Source: CAZPKH01 sp964587165
GTDB taxonomy: Bacteria; Bacteroidota; Bacteroidia; Bacteroidales; Muribaculaceae
DNA length: 16,449 bases
Direction of reading: 5' to 3'
Assembly (NCBI GenBank): GCA_964587165.1
Contig: CAZPKH010000043.1
Location: 1-16,449 of the forward strand
In this document: positions 8,677 to 14,477 of the stretch, in pieces
Position numbering within the stretch: position 1 is the first letter of the stretch
How the letters are laid out: each line of letters begins with the position of its first letter
Notes under the pieces: model-generated
Told to the model about the DNA's origin: nothing
The model's database searches: none
The model's input: the letters and a program-made list of their open reading frames with translations, nothing else
Program-made: the position numbers and the translations under genes

Positions 8677-8723
8677 GTGCGTGGATATTATTTTGTTGAT
8701 ATGTGCGATAGGTTTGTGCTTGT

Positions 8724-8753
8724 CAAAGTTACGAAAAAATTCGGATTTTCAAA
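8724..8753 (-). promoter_or_regulatory. Bacteroidetes-type promoter of dcp-ispD
   Basis: On the minus strand TTTG (8750-8753) is followed after 18 nt by TAACTTTG (8724-8731). The -33 element lies just past the sirtuin stop codon at 8758, so dcp can be transcribed independently of the sirtuin gene. Confidence 0.7.
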
Positions 8754-8757
8754 ATTT

Positions 8758-9441
8758 TCAGGGGCGCAGAATCTCCACCAGACGGCGCACACCCTCGGTG
8801 GCCGGAGCCTTGATGACGGTGACGCCGGCGGGCACCTCGGCAGGATTCGGGTCGATATAGTACACCGGCACCCCCGGGCGCACATAGTGCATCAGCGATG
8901 CGGCCGGATATACCACCAGCGATGTGCCTATCACCACAAATATGTCGGCCTGCTGCGCCAGCTCGATAGCCGGCTCGATGTTGGGCACCGACTCCTGAAA
9001 GAATACGATATGGGGGCGTATAGGGTCGCCGTAGGTGTCGCGGTCGGAGGGCGATGTCTCGAGATGGTCGATGGTGAGCGGATATATCCTGTCGGGGTGG
9101 CGCACGGAGCGGGCTTTCATCAGCTCGCCGTGCAGATGCAGAATCTTGGATGATCCGGCACGCTCGTGCAGGTCGTCGACGTTCTGGGTTATGACATAAG
9201 TGTCGTACCACTGCTCAAGCTCTACCAGGCCGCGGTGGGCCGCGTTAGGCTCGCAATTCACAAGCTGGCGACGGCGGTCGTTGTAGAACTTATGCACCAA
9301 GGCCGGATTGCGCGCGAAGCCGTCGGCCGAACAAACCTCCATCACGGGGTAATTCTCCCAGAGCCCGTCGGAGTCGCGGAATGTCGAGATGCCGGACTCG
9401 GCAGATATGCCGGCGCCGGTCGATATTACAAGCTTTTTCAT
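8758..9441 (-). CDS. cobB: NAD-dependent protein deacylase (sirtuin, class III-like)
   Basis: Sirtuins remove acyl groups from lysines using NAD, giving nicotinamide and O-acyl-ADP-ribose. From the start at 9441, the 227-residue protein shows the NAD loop GAGISAESGISTFR at 9-22, QNVDDLH at 86-92 and the catalytic histidine in HLHGEL (H104). FYNDRRRQL carries the Y53-x-x-R56 pair that in CobB and SIRT5 reads negatively charged acyl groups, so desuccinylase-type activity is plausible. The CxxC zinc pairs of many sirtuins are absent. An open frame continues upstream to a GTG at 9471, but it would lie upstream of the -7 box, so ATG 9441 (or the adjacent ATG 9444) is preferred. The transcript then has almost no leader. 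Only the stop codon and the dcp promoter separate it from dcp downstream. Confidence 0.93.
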   Translation of the reverse strand: MKKLVISTGAGISAESGISTFRDSDGLWENYPVMEVCSADGFARNPALVHKFYNDRRRQLVNCEPNAAHRGLVELEQWYDTYVITQNVDDLHERAGSSKILHLHGELMKARSVRHPDRIYPLTIDHLETSPSDRDTYGDPIRPHIVFFQESVPNIEPAIELAQQADIFVVIGTSLVVYPAASLMHYVRPGVPVYYIDPNPAEVPAGVTVIKAPATEGVRRLVEILRP

Positions 9442-9450
9442 CATTGAGTC

Positions 9451-9482
9451 CAAAAATACGTTTTTCCGCACAGATTATCAAG
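9451..9482 (-). promoter_or_regulatory. cobB: Bacteroidetes-type promoter of the sirtuin gene
   Basis: On the minus strand TTTG (9479-9482), 20 nt, then TATTTTTG (9451-9458), a full consensus match. Only 6 nt separate the -7 box from the tandem ATGATG, so the predicted mRNA begins at or within a few bases of the start codon. Confidence 0.72.
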
Positions 9483-9490
9483 ACGTGAGT

Positions 9491-9521
9491 TGTGATTTTT
9501 GCAAATTTTCACTAAGTTTGC
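9491..9521 (+). promoter_or_regulatory. Promoter of the SemiSWEET gene, divergent from the sirtuin promoter
   Basis: TTG at 9491-9493, 20 nt, then TAAGTTTG at 9514-9521. The ATG is 25 nt downstream. Its -33 element sits 8 bp from that of the oppositely directed sirtuin promoter. Confidence 0.6.
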
Positions 9522-9546
9522 ATTTCACTACCCGCAATTATATACC

Positions 9547-9840
9547 ATGACTCAAGAATCCATAGATCTGATAATGCACATAGCAGGCTACGGCGCAGCT
9601 ATCTGCATGGTGCTGGGATATGTGCCGCAGGCGTGGTACACTATCCGCACCCGCGATACCGACGGCATAGCCATGACCACATTCCTGCTCTTCGGCGCAG
9701 GGTCGATACTATTCATCGTACAGGGCGCGATATTGGGCAATATCCCGCTCGTGATCACCAACAGCATCGCCGCAATATCGTCGGCCATCATATTCTCGTT
9801 GAAAATCTACAACGACTATTTCCGCAAAAAGAAGAAATAG
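9547..9840 (+). CDS. SemiSWEET-type sugar transporter (PQ-loop/MtN3 family)
   Basis: This 97-residue inner-membrane protein is the bacterial half-size relative of SWEET sugar carriers, which work as homodimers of three-helix bundles. Three hydrophobic segments are visible, at about residues 8-30, 43-62 and 66-88. The diagnostic PQ motif is GYVPQAW (P27, Q28) at the end of helix 1, followed by the family-typical TRDTDGIAM. A basic tail (FRKKKK) ends the protein in the cytoplasm. The substrate (sucrose, glucose or another small sugar) cannot be read from the sequence. ATG 9547 is chosen because an upstream in-frame TTG at 9499 would lie inside the promoter. The gene ends exactly where the -33 element of the pyrH promoter begins, so it has no room for its own terminator. 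Confidence 0.9.
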   Translation: MTQESIDLIMHIAGYGAAICMVLGYVPQAWYTIRTRDTDGIAMTTFLLFGAGSILFIVQGAILGNIPLVITNSIAAISSAIIFSLKIYNDYFRKKKK

Positions 9841-9872
9841 TTTGCTGATTCGGGCAAATCGGCCTATATTTG
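9841..9872 (+). promoter_or_regulatory. Bacteroidetes-type promoter of pyrH-frr
   Basis: TTTG at 9841-9844, 20 nt, then TATATTTG at 9865-9872. It abuts the SemiSWEET stop codon. The predicted leader to ATG 9899 is about 20 nt and A-rich. Confidence 0.75.
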
Positions 9873-9898
9873 TATCAGCAAAAAAAATCAACGCAGAT

Positions 9899-10618
9899 AT
9901 GACACAGACAAAAAAATATAGCCGCGTGCTTCTGAAGCTCAGCGGCGAGTCGCTGGCAGCCGGACAGGGGCACGGTATCGACACCACACGCCTCTCCGAC
10001 TATGCCCGCCAGATCAAGGAGATAGCCCAGGCAGGGGTGCAGGTAGCCATCGTGATAGGCGGCGGCAACATATTCCGCGGCCTTCAGGGCGCATCGCGCG
10101 GTTTCGACCGCGTCAAGGGCGACCAGATGGGTATGCTCGCCACCGTGATCAACTCGCTTGCCCTCAGCTCCGCTCTCGAAGCAGCCGGACAGAAAGCCCG
10201 CGTGCTCACGGCCATCAACATGTTTCCCATCGGCGAGCAGTACAGCAAGTGGCGCGCCATCGAGGCCCTGGAGCGCGGCGAAGTGGCCATCATAGCAGGA
10301 GGCACCGGCAACCCGTTCTTCACCACCGACACCGGCTCGGCGCTCCGCGGCATTGAGGTCGAAGCCCAGGTGATGCTCAAAGGCACACGCGTCGACGGTG
10401 TATATACCGCCGACCCCGAAAAAGACCCCACCGCAACACGCTTCGACAGCATAAGCTACGACGAAGTGCTCAGCCGGGGCCTGCGGGTGATGGACCTCAC
10501 GGCAACAGCGCTGTGCAAGGAGAACGGCCTGCCGATAGTAGTGTTCGACATGGATACCCCCGGCAACCTCGCCCGGCTGCTCATCGACGGCGAGCAGGTA
10601 GGCACCCTCGTTTACTGA
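9899..10618 (+). CDS. pyrH: UMP kinase (uridylate kinase)
   Basis: PyrH phosphorylates UMP to UDP, feeding all pyrimidine nucleotide synthesis; the bacterial enzyme is a hexamer of the amino-acid-kinase fold. The 239-residue protein begins with the phosphate-binding LLKLSGESL at 11-19, then VIGGGNIFRG at 52-61, the UMP-site region DQMGMLATVINS at 75-86, IIAGGTGNPFFTTDT at 131-145 and DGVYTADPEKDP at 166-177. ATG 9899 is chosen over an in-frame start at 9842 because that start would sit within the promoter and add 19 residues foreign to the family. frr follows after 24 nt, the pyrH-frr order widely kept in bacteria, and the two are probably cotranscribed. Confidence 0.97.
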   Translation: MTQTKKYSRVLLKLSGESLAAGQGHGIDTTRLSDYARQIKEIAQAGVQVAIVIGGGNIFRGLQGASRGFDRVKGDQMGMLATVINSLALSSALEAAGQKARVLTAINMFPIGEQYSKWRAIEALERGEVAIIAGGTGNPFFTTDTGSALRGIEVEAQVMLKGTRVDGVYTADPEKDPTATRFDSISYDEVLSRGLRVMDLTATALCKENGLPIVVFDMDTPGNLARLLIDGEQVGTLVY

Positions 10619-10642
10619 ATATCAAATTAAAACATAAATATC

Positions 10643-11203
10643 ATGGCAGAAGTAAAAGACTACCTCGTCCCCGCTGAAGAGAAAATGCAGCTCGCAGTGT
10701 CCTATCTCGACGAATCGCTCGCCCGCATACGCGCCGGCAAAGCCAATCCCAAGATACTCGACGGTATCCGCGTTGAGTATTACGGCTCGGCTGTACCCCT
10801 GAGCAATGTGGCCAACATCTCTACTCCCGATGCGCGCACCATCGCCATCACCCCGTGGGAGAAACCGATGTTCAAGGAGATCGAGAAAGTAATCATCAAC
10901 TCCGAACTCGGCATCACGCCCGAAAACAACGGCGAGGTGATACGCCTCGGCATCCCGCCGCTCACCGAGGAGCGCCGCAAATCGCTCGTCAAACAGTCGA
11001 AAGCCGAAGCCGAGAACGCTAAAGTATCGGTGCGCAACGCCCGCCGCGACGCTATCGACGGCCTCAAGAAAGCCGTAAAGCAAGGCATGCCCGAAGATGT
11101 GGAGAAAGACGCCGAAAACTCCGTGCAGAAACTCCACGACAAATACCTCAAGCAGATCGACGAACTCTTCGCCGCCAAGGAGAAAGAGATTCTCACCGTC
11201 TGA
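10643..11203 (+). CDS. frr: Ribosome recycling factor
   Basis: With EF-G, RRF splits the post-termination ribosome into subunits. The 186-residue length is typical. Signatures include LARIRAGKANPKILDGIRVEYYG at the start of the three-helix bundle (within residues 28-50), SNVANISTPDARTIAITPWEKP near 54-75 and IPPLTEERRK in the middle. The C-terminal helix is strongly charged (DKYLKQIDELFAAKEKEI). The spacer from pyrH (24 nt, AT-rich) has no promoter-like sequence, so it belongs to the pyrH operon. No consensus terminator follows immediately; the nearest structures are the inverted repeat at 11241-11300 and the folded element ending at 11391. Confidence 0.97.
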   Translation: MAEVKDYLVPAEEKMQLAVSYLDESLARIRAGKANPKILDGIRVEYYGSAVPLSNVANISTPDARTIAITPWEKPMFKEIEKVIINSELGITPENNGEVIRLGIPPLTEERRKSLVKQSKAEAENAKVSVRNARRDAIDGLKKAVKQGMPEDVEKDAENSVQKLHDKYLKQIDELFAAKEKEILTV

Positions 11204-11237
11204 TCGCGCCCGAAGTCGGCGCAGGCTCGGCACTACA

Positions 11238-11302
11238 TTAAATCACGGATTATCACTATTATTCTAATATAATTTTAGGATATAGTGATAATCCGTGATT
11301 AA
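11238..11302. repeat. 19-bp perfect inverted repeat bounded by TTAA
   Basis: AATCACGGATTATCACTAT (11241-11259) is the exact reverse complement of 11282-11300. The 22-nt centre holds a further CTAA/TTAG stem (11264-11267 and 11275-11278). Both outer ends read TTAA (11238-11241 and 11299-11302). Each arm contains ATCAC twice at a 10-bp step. No T-run follows on either strand, which argues against a standard terminator. A miniature mobile element, a dispersed palindrome or an mRNA-end stabilising hairpin of frr are the options. Confidence 0.6.
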
Positions 11303-11325
11303 TGAATACCCCCGGATGGCGTTAT

Positions 11326-11391
11326 CCTCGGGCCCTGAAGGACCCGTGCTACAAGGATGCGTCCTCCGAGTTTGCTCCCGAGGCGTTTTTT
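11326..11391 (+). terminator. GC-rich folded element ending in a T6 tract
   Basis: CCTCGGG (11326-11332) pairs with CCCGAGG (11377-11383), with an inner AGGAC (11339-11343)/GTCCT (11361-11365) stem. After CG the sequence reads TTTTTTG. This could terminate the pyrH-frr transcript 120-190 nt past the frr stop, or be a structured leader of the next gene. A 37-codon open frame (11302-11415) overlaps it. The 254-nt gap between frr and the next gene holds only this element, the inverted repeat to its left and a tiny upstream frame. Confidence 0.4.
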
Positions 11392-11457
11392 GCGGCACCG
11401 AATGAACCATTTTAGCAGCGCCGGTGTTATAGCAATGAAAAACGTCAACTATTGTAA

Positions 11458-12582
11458 ATGAAAAAGGTGCGATTGCTGTTTTTATGGCTCGCGTTTATCC
11501 CCTGGAGCTTGTCAGCCCGGGGGATTGACGATATTCTGAGGGCTCTTCGCTCTGAGCCGGGGGCTGCGACTGCCGATGTCGAGATAGCGGCTCCCGGGCA
11601 GGATGCAGCCTCCTACGAGGCGGCACTGATGTGGTGGAGAGGTGGCGGCGTGGCGCAGGCCGACTACTTGGTGGAGTACCGCCCGGCCGACACCGACGAC
11701 AGCCCGACAGCTTTCGCCGCTCTGACCGACTCGGCTCTTTACCGCTTCGACGGCCGTCAGTTCCGCGAAAACTCAAACATACGCGGAGGGATATCCACGG
11801 AGATGGCGCTCAATGCGCCGTTTGCGTGGCTCATCCCACCGATGGTGGCCGACGATATAGAGAGCGCCCTGAGCGCCGACTCCCCTCTGCGCACCCGCTA
11901 CGACATCGCCACCGACGGCCCCGACCGCCTGACACTCACCCTTACAACTACTACCCCCGACGGCACGCCTACCCGCTCATCGACATACCGGTTCGTCAAC
12001 CCCGGCATGCGCCTGGCCGAGCTCTCTACAGTGCGGTCCCCCGGCACGGCTGCTGAAAGCTCTCTGCACGCCACATATCGCGCTGCCCCGACGCTTAAAG
12101 CCGGCGCGGACGCCCCTTGGCAGCGCCACGGCGACGTGCTCGGTCTCTTCGCGGGTGCCAATCTTCAGCCGGCGAGCTTCGCCGGATTCCCCATGCCTCG
12201 CTTCACCCTCCCGGCCATGCAGGGCGGCCGCTTCACGTTCGAACCTCGATATGAAACACTTATCGTGGTGATCGACGACGAAGCCGTCGACCTCGAAGAG
12301 GCCGCGCAGCAAGTTCGCGCGGGGCTGGCTCAATGCGGCGAGCGCGGTGCTCAGGTATCGATCATCTTCGTGACTCTCTCGCGCTGGGCTGACGCGATGC
12401 GTGCCTCCGACCATCCCTCAGGGCACGAGACATACCTGCTCGACGGCGCCACACTGCTCAAGCAGCTCGGAGGGACCGAGACACCGCTTCTGATGCTCGT
12501 CGACGACTACGGAGTGGTTGAATCCGTTGCGCAGGGCAAGAACTTTAAGCTCGCCGATATTGTTACAGAGATGATAGAGTGA
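11458..12582 (+). CDS. Exported two-domain protein: LolA-like N-terminal domain plus cysteine-less thioredoxin-like C-terminal domain
   Basis: The product is 374 residues with a clear signal peptide (MKKVRLLFLWLAFIPWSLSA, cut after about residue 20), so it acts in the periplasm. Residues 22-215 resemble LolA-type lipoprotein-binding or DUF4412-like beta sheets: DDILRAL at the start, then LVEYRPAD and ALYRFDGRQFREN. Residues from about 240 start with PMPRFTLPAMQGGRF, the typical entry of TlpA-like thioredoxin domains. GTETPLLMLVDDYGVVE supplies the cis-proline strand and following hairpin of that fold. The redox CxxC is missing; VIDDEAVDLEE stands in its place, so a binding rather than a disulfide-exchange role is likely. 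Both domain calls are from pattern and carry moderate confidence. Downstream tpx is 68 nt away, with no promoter recognised between. An 8-codon frame overlaps its start codon by ATGA. Confidence 0.6.
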   Translation: MKKVRLLFLWLAFIPWSLSARGIDDILRALRSEPGAATADVEIAAPGQDAASYEAALMWWRGGGVAQADYLVEYRPADTDDSPTAFAALTDSALYRFDGRQFRENSNIRGGISTEMALNAPFAWLIPPMVADDIESALSADSPLRTRYDIATDGPDRLTLTLTTTTPDGTPTRSSTYRFVNPGMRLAELSTVRSPGTAAESSLHATYRAAPTLKAGADAPWQRHGDVLGLFAGANLQPASFAGFPMPRFTLPAMQGGRFTFEPRYETLIVVIDDEAVDLEEAAQQVRAGLAQCGERGAQVSIIFVTLSRWADAMRASDHPSGHETYLLDGATLLKQLGGTETPLLMLVDDYGVVESVAQGKNFKLADIVTEMIE

Positions 12583-12650
12583 TCCTGCTCGCATGCAGAG
12601 ACGCACTCACCGGAATAAACTATAATCTCAAAAACTCAAAATACTAATCT

Positions 12651-13157
12651 ATGGCAGACGTATTTTTTAACGGAACAGAGTGCCACACCTACGGCACGCT
12701 TCCGGCAGTAGGGACCCGGGCTCCCGAGTTCGAACTGACAGGCGCCGACCTCAGCGCCGTAAAACTCGACGACTTCAAAGGTCGCCGCGTAGTGCTCAAC
12801 ATATTCCCCTCGCTCGACACACCTGTGTGCGCCGCAAGCGTTCGCCGCTTCAATGTCGAGGCCGGCAAGCTCCCCGACACTACAGTGATATGCGTGTCGA
12901 TGGATCTCCCCTTCGCAATGAGCCGCTTCTGCACCATCGAGGGTATAGAGAATGTCACCGTGGCTTCGGCCTTCCGCTCCAAAGGGTTTGTGGAAAACTA
13001 TGGTGTGGAGCTCGTCGACGGCCCGCTCAAGGGACTTCTGGCACGCGCCGTAGTGATAATCGATGCCGACGGCACTGTCAAGTATGCCGACCTGGTACAC
13101 GAGATCACCAACGAGCCCGACTACGCTGCAGCCCTCAGGGTGCTCAAGGGCGAGTGA
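12651..13157 (+). CDS. tpx: Thiol peroxidase (2-Cys peroxiredoxin, Tpx)
   Basis: Tpx reduces hydrogen peroxide and organic peroxides with electrons from thioredoxin. At 168 residues it has the normal length. The peroxidatic cysteine is C60 in PSLDTPVCAASVRRFN; the Tpx-specific resolving cysteine is C94 in SRFCTIEGIENV. The preceding Thr (PxxxTxxC) of the active site is intact. The N-terminal VFFNGTECHTYGTLP and the C-terminal ARAVVIIDADGTVKYADLV are also family-typical. It lies 30 nt upstream of a 78-aa small gene and a strong terminator, and probably shares a transcript with it. No TTTG/TAnnTTTG promoter was found in the 68 nt upstream, so it may depend on the gene before it or on a regulator-dependent promoter. 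Confidence 0.96.
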   Translation: MADVFFNGTECHTYGTLPAVGTRAPEFELTGADLSAVKLDDFKGRRVVLNIFPSLDTPVCAASVRRFNVEAGKLPDTTVICVSMDLPFAMSRFCTIEGIENVTVASAFRSKGFVENYGVELVDGPLKGLLARAVVIIDADGTVKYADLVHEITNEPDYAAALRVLKGE

Positions 13158-13187
13158 CCGACTAATAACAATATAATATAGAATACT

Positions 13188-13424
13188 ATGAACGACCGAC
13201 TGACCTACGAAGAGAAAAAGGAGCTGCCCGACGACGTATTCGGGCTGCCCGAACGACGCGAGTATCCTATGCCCGACGCAGCCCATGTGCGCGCCGCCGA
13301 GGCATATTTCCGCTACTGCCCCGAAGATCTCAAGCCGAAGCTCGCACGCGCCATCCTGGCACGCGCAAAGCAGTTTGGTGTCGACGTAAGCTCGCCCACC
13401 GTGCTCAGCTACGCCGAGCAGTAG
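13188..13424 (+). CDS. Conserved small protein of 78 residues (DUF6582-like), function unknown
   Basis: The protein has the pattern DDVFGLPERREYPMPDAAHVRAAEAYFRY, then a helical LARAILARAKQFGVDV. This F-G-P-x-R-x-YP-x-x-D-x-x-HV-x-x-A pattern recurs in small phage-related and free-standing bacterial proteins grouped as DUF6582. I am recalling the family by motif and cannot confirm it here. There is no signal peptide, membrane segment or cysteine-rich site apart from one Cys. It starts 30 nt after tpx and ends 17 nt before a strong terminator, so it probably rides on the tpx transcript, suggesting a link to oxidative stress that the sequence alone does not prove. Confidence 0.75.
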   Translation: MNDRLTYEEKKELPDDVFGLPERREYPMPDAAHVRAAEAYFRYCPEDLKPKLARAILARAKQFGVDVSSPTVLSYAEQ

Positions 13425-13440
13425 CCCCCCGCTCCACTCC

Positions 13441-13490
13441 ATGACGAAGCCGGACGCCCGTTTAATGGGTCGCCCGGCTTCGTCATTCCT
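13441..13490 (+). terminator. Terminator after tpx and the small gene, shared by convergent genes
   Basis: ATGACGAAGCCGG (13441-13453) is perfectly complementary to CCGGCTTCGTCAT (13474-13486). An inner CCC/GGG pairing sits around TTTAAT, and TTCCTCC follows. The T-tract is short, but the 13-bp stem lies between two convergent genes and could stop both. Confidence 0.65.
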
Positions 13491-13515
13491 CCACTTATAC
13501 ACCCCTTGGAGCACA

Positions 13516-14148
13516 CTATTGGAATGATTTCCATTTAGCAGGTATCTGCAAATCAAAATCCGGAACAGCAAGATGTACAACATCCGGGAAAATACACTGT
13601 CGGAATCGACTTTCATATTGCTTTAACTGTACAGGCTTACTCGAAGCCATCGATGCCAGATTGCTTGAGTATTGATGCGGAGGAAAATACACCACCACCT
13701 TATGACCGGCTTCGGTAGCGAGTTCAATAGCCGGAATCATATCGCTGTCGGCCGACACAACTATGGCAATGTCACAATTATCCTGATATGCATCAGCGAC
13801 AATCTGAGTGGCAATTCTCACATCTGTCTCCTTCTCCTCGTGTGTATGAATTTTATTTCCGCAGTTGAAACATACAATCTCTTTCTTCAGATATTTACCA
13901 AGTATCAATTTAAACTTAGGATTCTCTTTGTTGGCTTGGAAAAATGCGTTTTGTCTGAGGCTTTGATCTATATCATCAACTCTCGCAGAGAAATACTTCA
14001 CAGCAACCAACTCTTGGTTTGGCCGCATAAACATCTCAAAGAGCCTGACAATGTCAAGCCAGTAATACTTCTTCCACTGTGCATTTTTCTTTAGCCCGTA
14101 GTAGAAGTTGAAGCCGTCAATATAAACGATTACTCTCTGTTTATCCAT
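13516..14148 (-). CDS. NYN-domain (PIN-like) predicted RNase with a Cys/His metal-binding insertion
   Basis: The 210-residue cytoplasmic protein has the acidic pattern of NYN/LabA nucleases: D11 and N14 in YIDGFNFYYGL, D109 in KETDVRIATQI, and D134 and D136 in VSADSDMIPAI. Together these should bind Mg and cut RNA. Between strands it carries C93-x2-C96-x4-H101-x-H103, a likely zinc site. The gene is clearly more AT-rich than its neighbours and uses AT-ending codons, suggesting later acquisition. ATG 14148 directly follows a 60-nt leader with two hairpins. A consensus promoter lies upstream. Convergent tpx-side genes end 92 nt away. Related NYN proteins occur singly in many Bacteroidetes, and their RNA targets are mostly unknown. 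A role in RNA turnover or defence is inference. Confidence 0.85.
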   Translation of the reverse strand: MDKQRVIVYIDGFNFYYGLKKNAQWKKYYWLDIVRLFEMFMRPNQELVAVKYFSARVDDIDQSLRQNAFFQANKENPKFKLILGKYLKKEIVCFNCGNKIHTHEEKETDVRIATQIVADAYQDNCDIAIVVSADSDMIPAIELATEAGHKVVVYFPPHQYSSNLASMASSKPVQLKQYESRFRQCIFPDVVHLAVPDFDLQIPAKWKSFQ

Positions 14149-14209
14149 AAAATAAGCCCACCTTTAGGGGTGGGCGAGCCTTAGTATTTTCCACCTAAGG
14201 GAGATAAGT
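14149..14209 (-). promoter_or_regulatory. Structured 5' leader of the NYN gene
   Basis: On the minus strand two hairpins occupy most of the leader. Hairpin 1 is CCTTAG/CTAAGG (plus positions 14195-14200 and 14179-14184, 10-nt loop). Hairpin 2 is GCCCACC/GGTGGGC (14169-14175 and 14156-14162, 6-nt loop), ending 7 nt before the ATG. CCTTAGGTGG of hairpin 1 can instead pair with CCACCCCTAAAGG of hairpin 2, so the two folds exclude each other. No known riboswitch consensus was recognised. Confidence 0.5.
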
Positions 14210-14214
14210 TTGTG

Positions 14215-14245
14215 CAAATTTACAAATTATTTTGTGCTTTGCAAA
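14215..14245 (-). promoter_or_regulatory. Bacteroidetes-type promoter of the NYN gene
   Basis: On the minus strand TTTG (14242-14245), 19 nt, then TAAATTTG (14215-14222). Predicted start of transcription is near 14209. The surroundings are AT-rich, which raises the chance of a coincidental match. Confidence 0.6.
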
Positions 14246-14275
14246 ATATTAACAGACATTTTCTCTAAAAAGTTT

Positions 14276-14311
14276 ATTATCGCGTCATTATCGCGACAAG
14301 CATGAAGCATG
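14276..14311. repeat. Two short tandem repeat pairs upstream of the NYN promoter
   Basis: ATTATCGCG occurs at 14276-14284 and 14287-14295 (11-bp period, so on one helix face). AAGCATG occurs at 14298-14304 and 14305-14311. They lie 65-100 bp upstream of the predicted NYN transcription start and could be a regulator-binding site. Confidence 0.4.
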
Positions 14312-14323
14312 AGGTCTATATAC

Positions 14324-14363
14324 ATCAAGCACGGAGATGTTTCCCAACATCTCCGTGCTTGAT
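14324..14363. repeat. 18-bp perfect hairpin with a TCCC loop
   Basis: ATCAAGCACGGAGATGTT (14324-14341) and its exact reverse complement (14346-14363) enclose TCCC. No T-run follows on either strand. It sits between the candidate small RNA terminator and the NYN promoter in the 479-nt gene-free stretch 14149-14627. The rest of that stretch, 14364-14477, is AT-rich with no feature I recognise. Confidence 0.6.
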
Positions 14364-14477
14364 AATAAACCAATCATTATCACATTTCTTATCTTGCAAT
14401 GGAAAAAGTATCTTACCTTTTGTTTATATAACATCCGCAGGCGACGGTTGGTTCACATGCCCTCAATTTTTTTTTGC

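Noticed and set aside
9842..9898. Upstream in-frame extension of pyrH by 19 residues
   Set aside because: It starts inside the promoter -33 element, and the added residues do not match UMP kinases; ATG 9899 fits.
12636..13616. 326-codon minus-strand frame across tpx, the small gene and the terminator
   Set aside because: It covers two real plus-strand genes and the 3' end of the NYN gene, with no domain signature.
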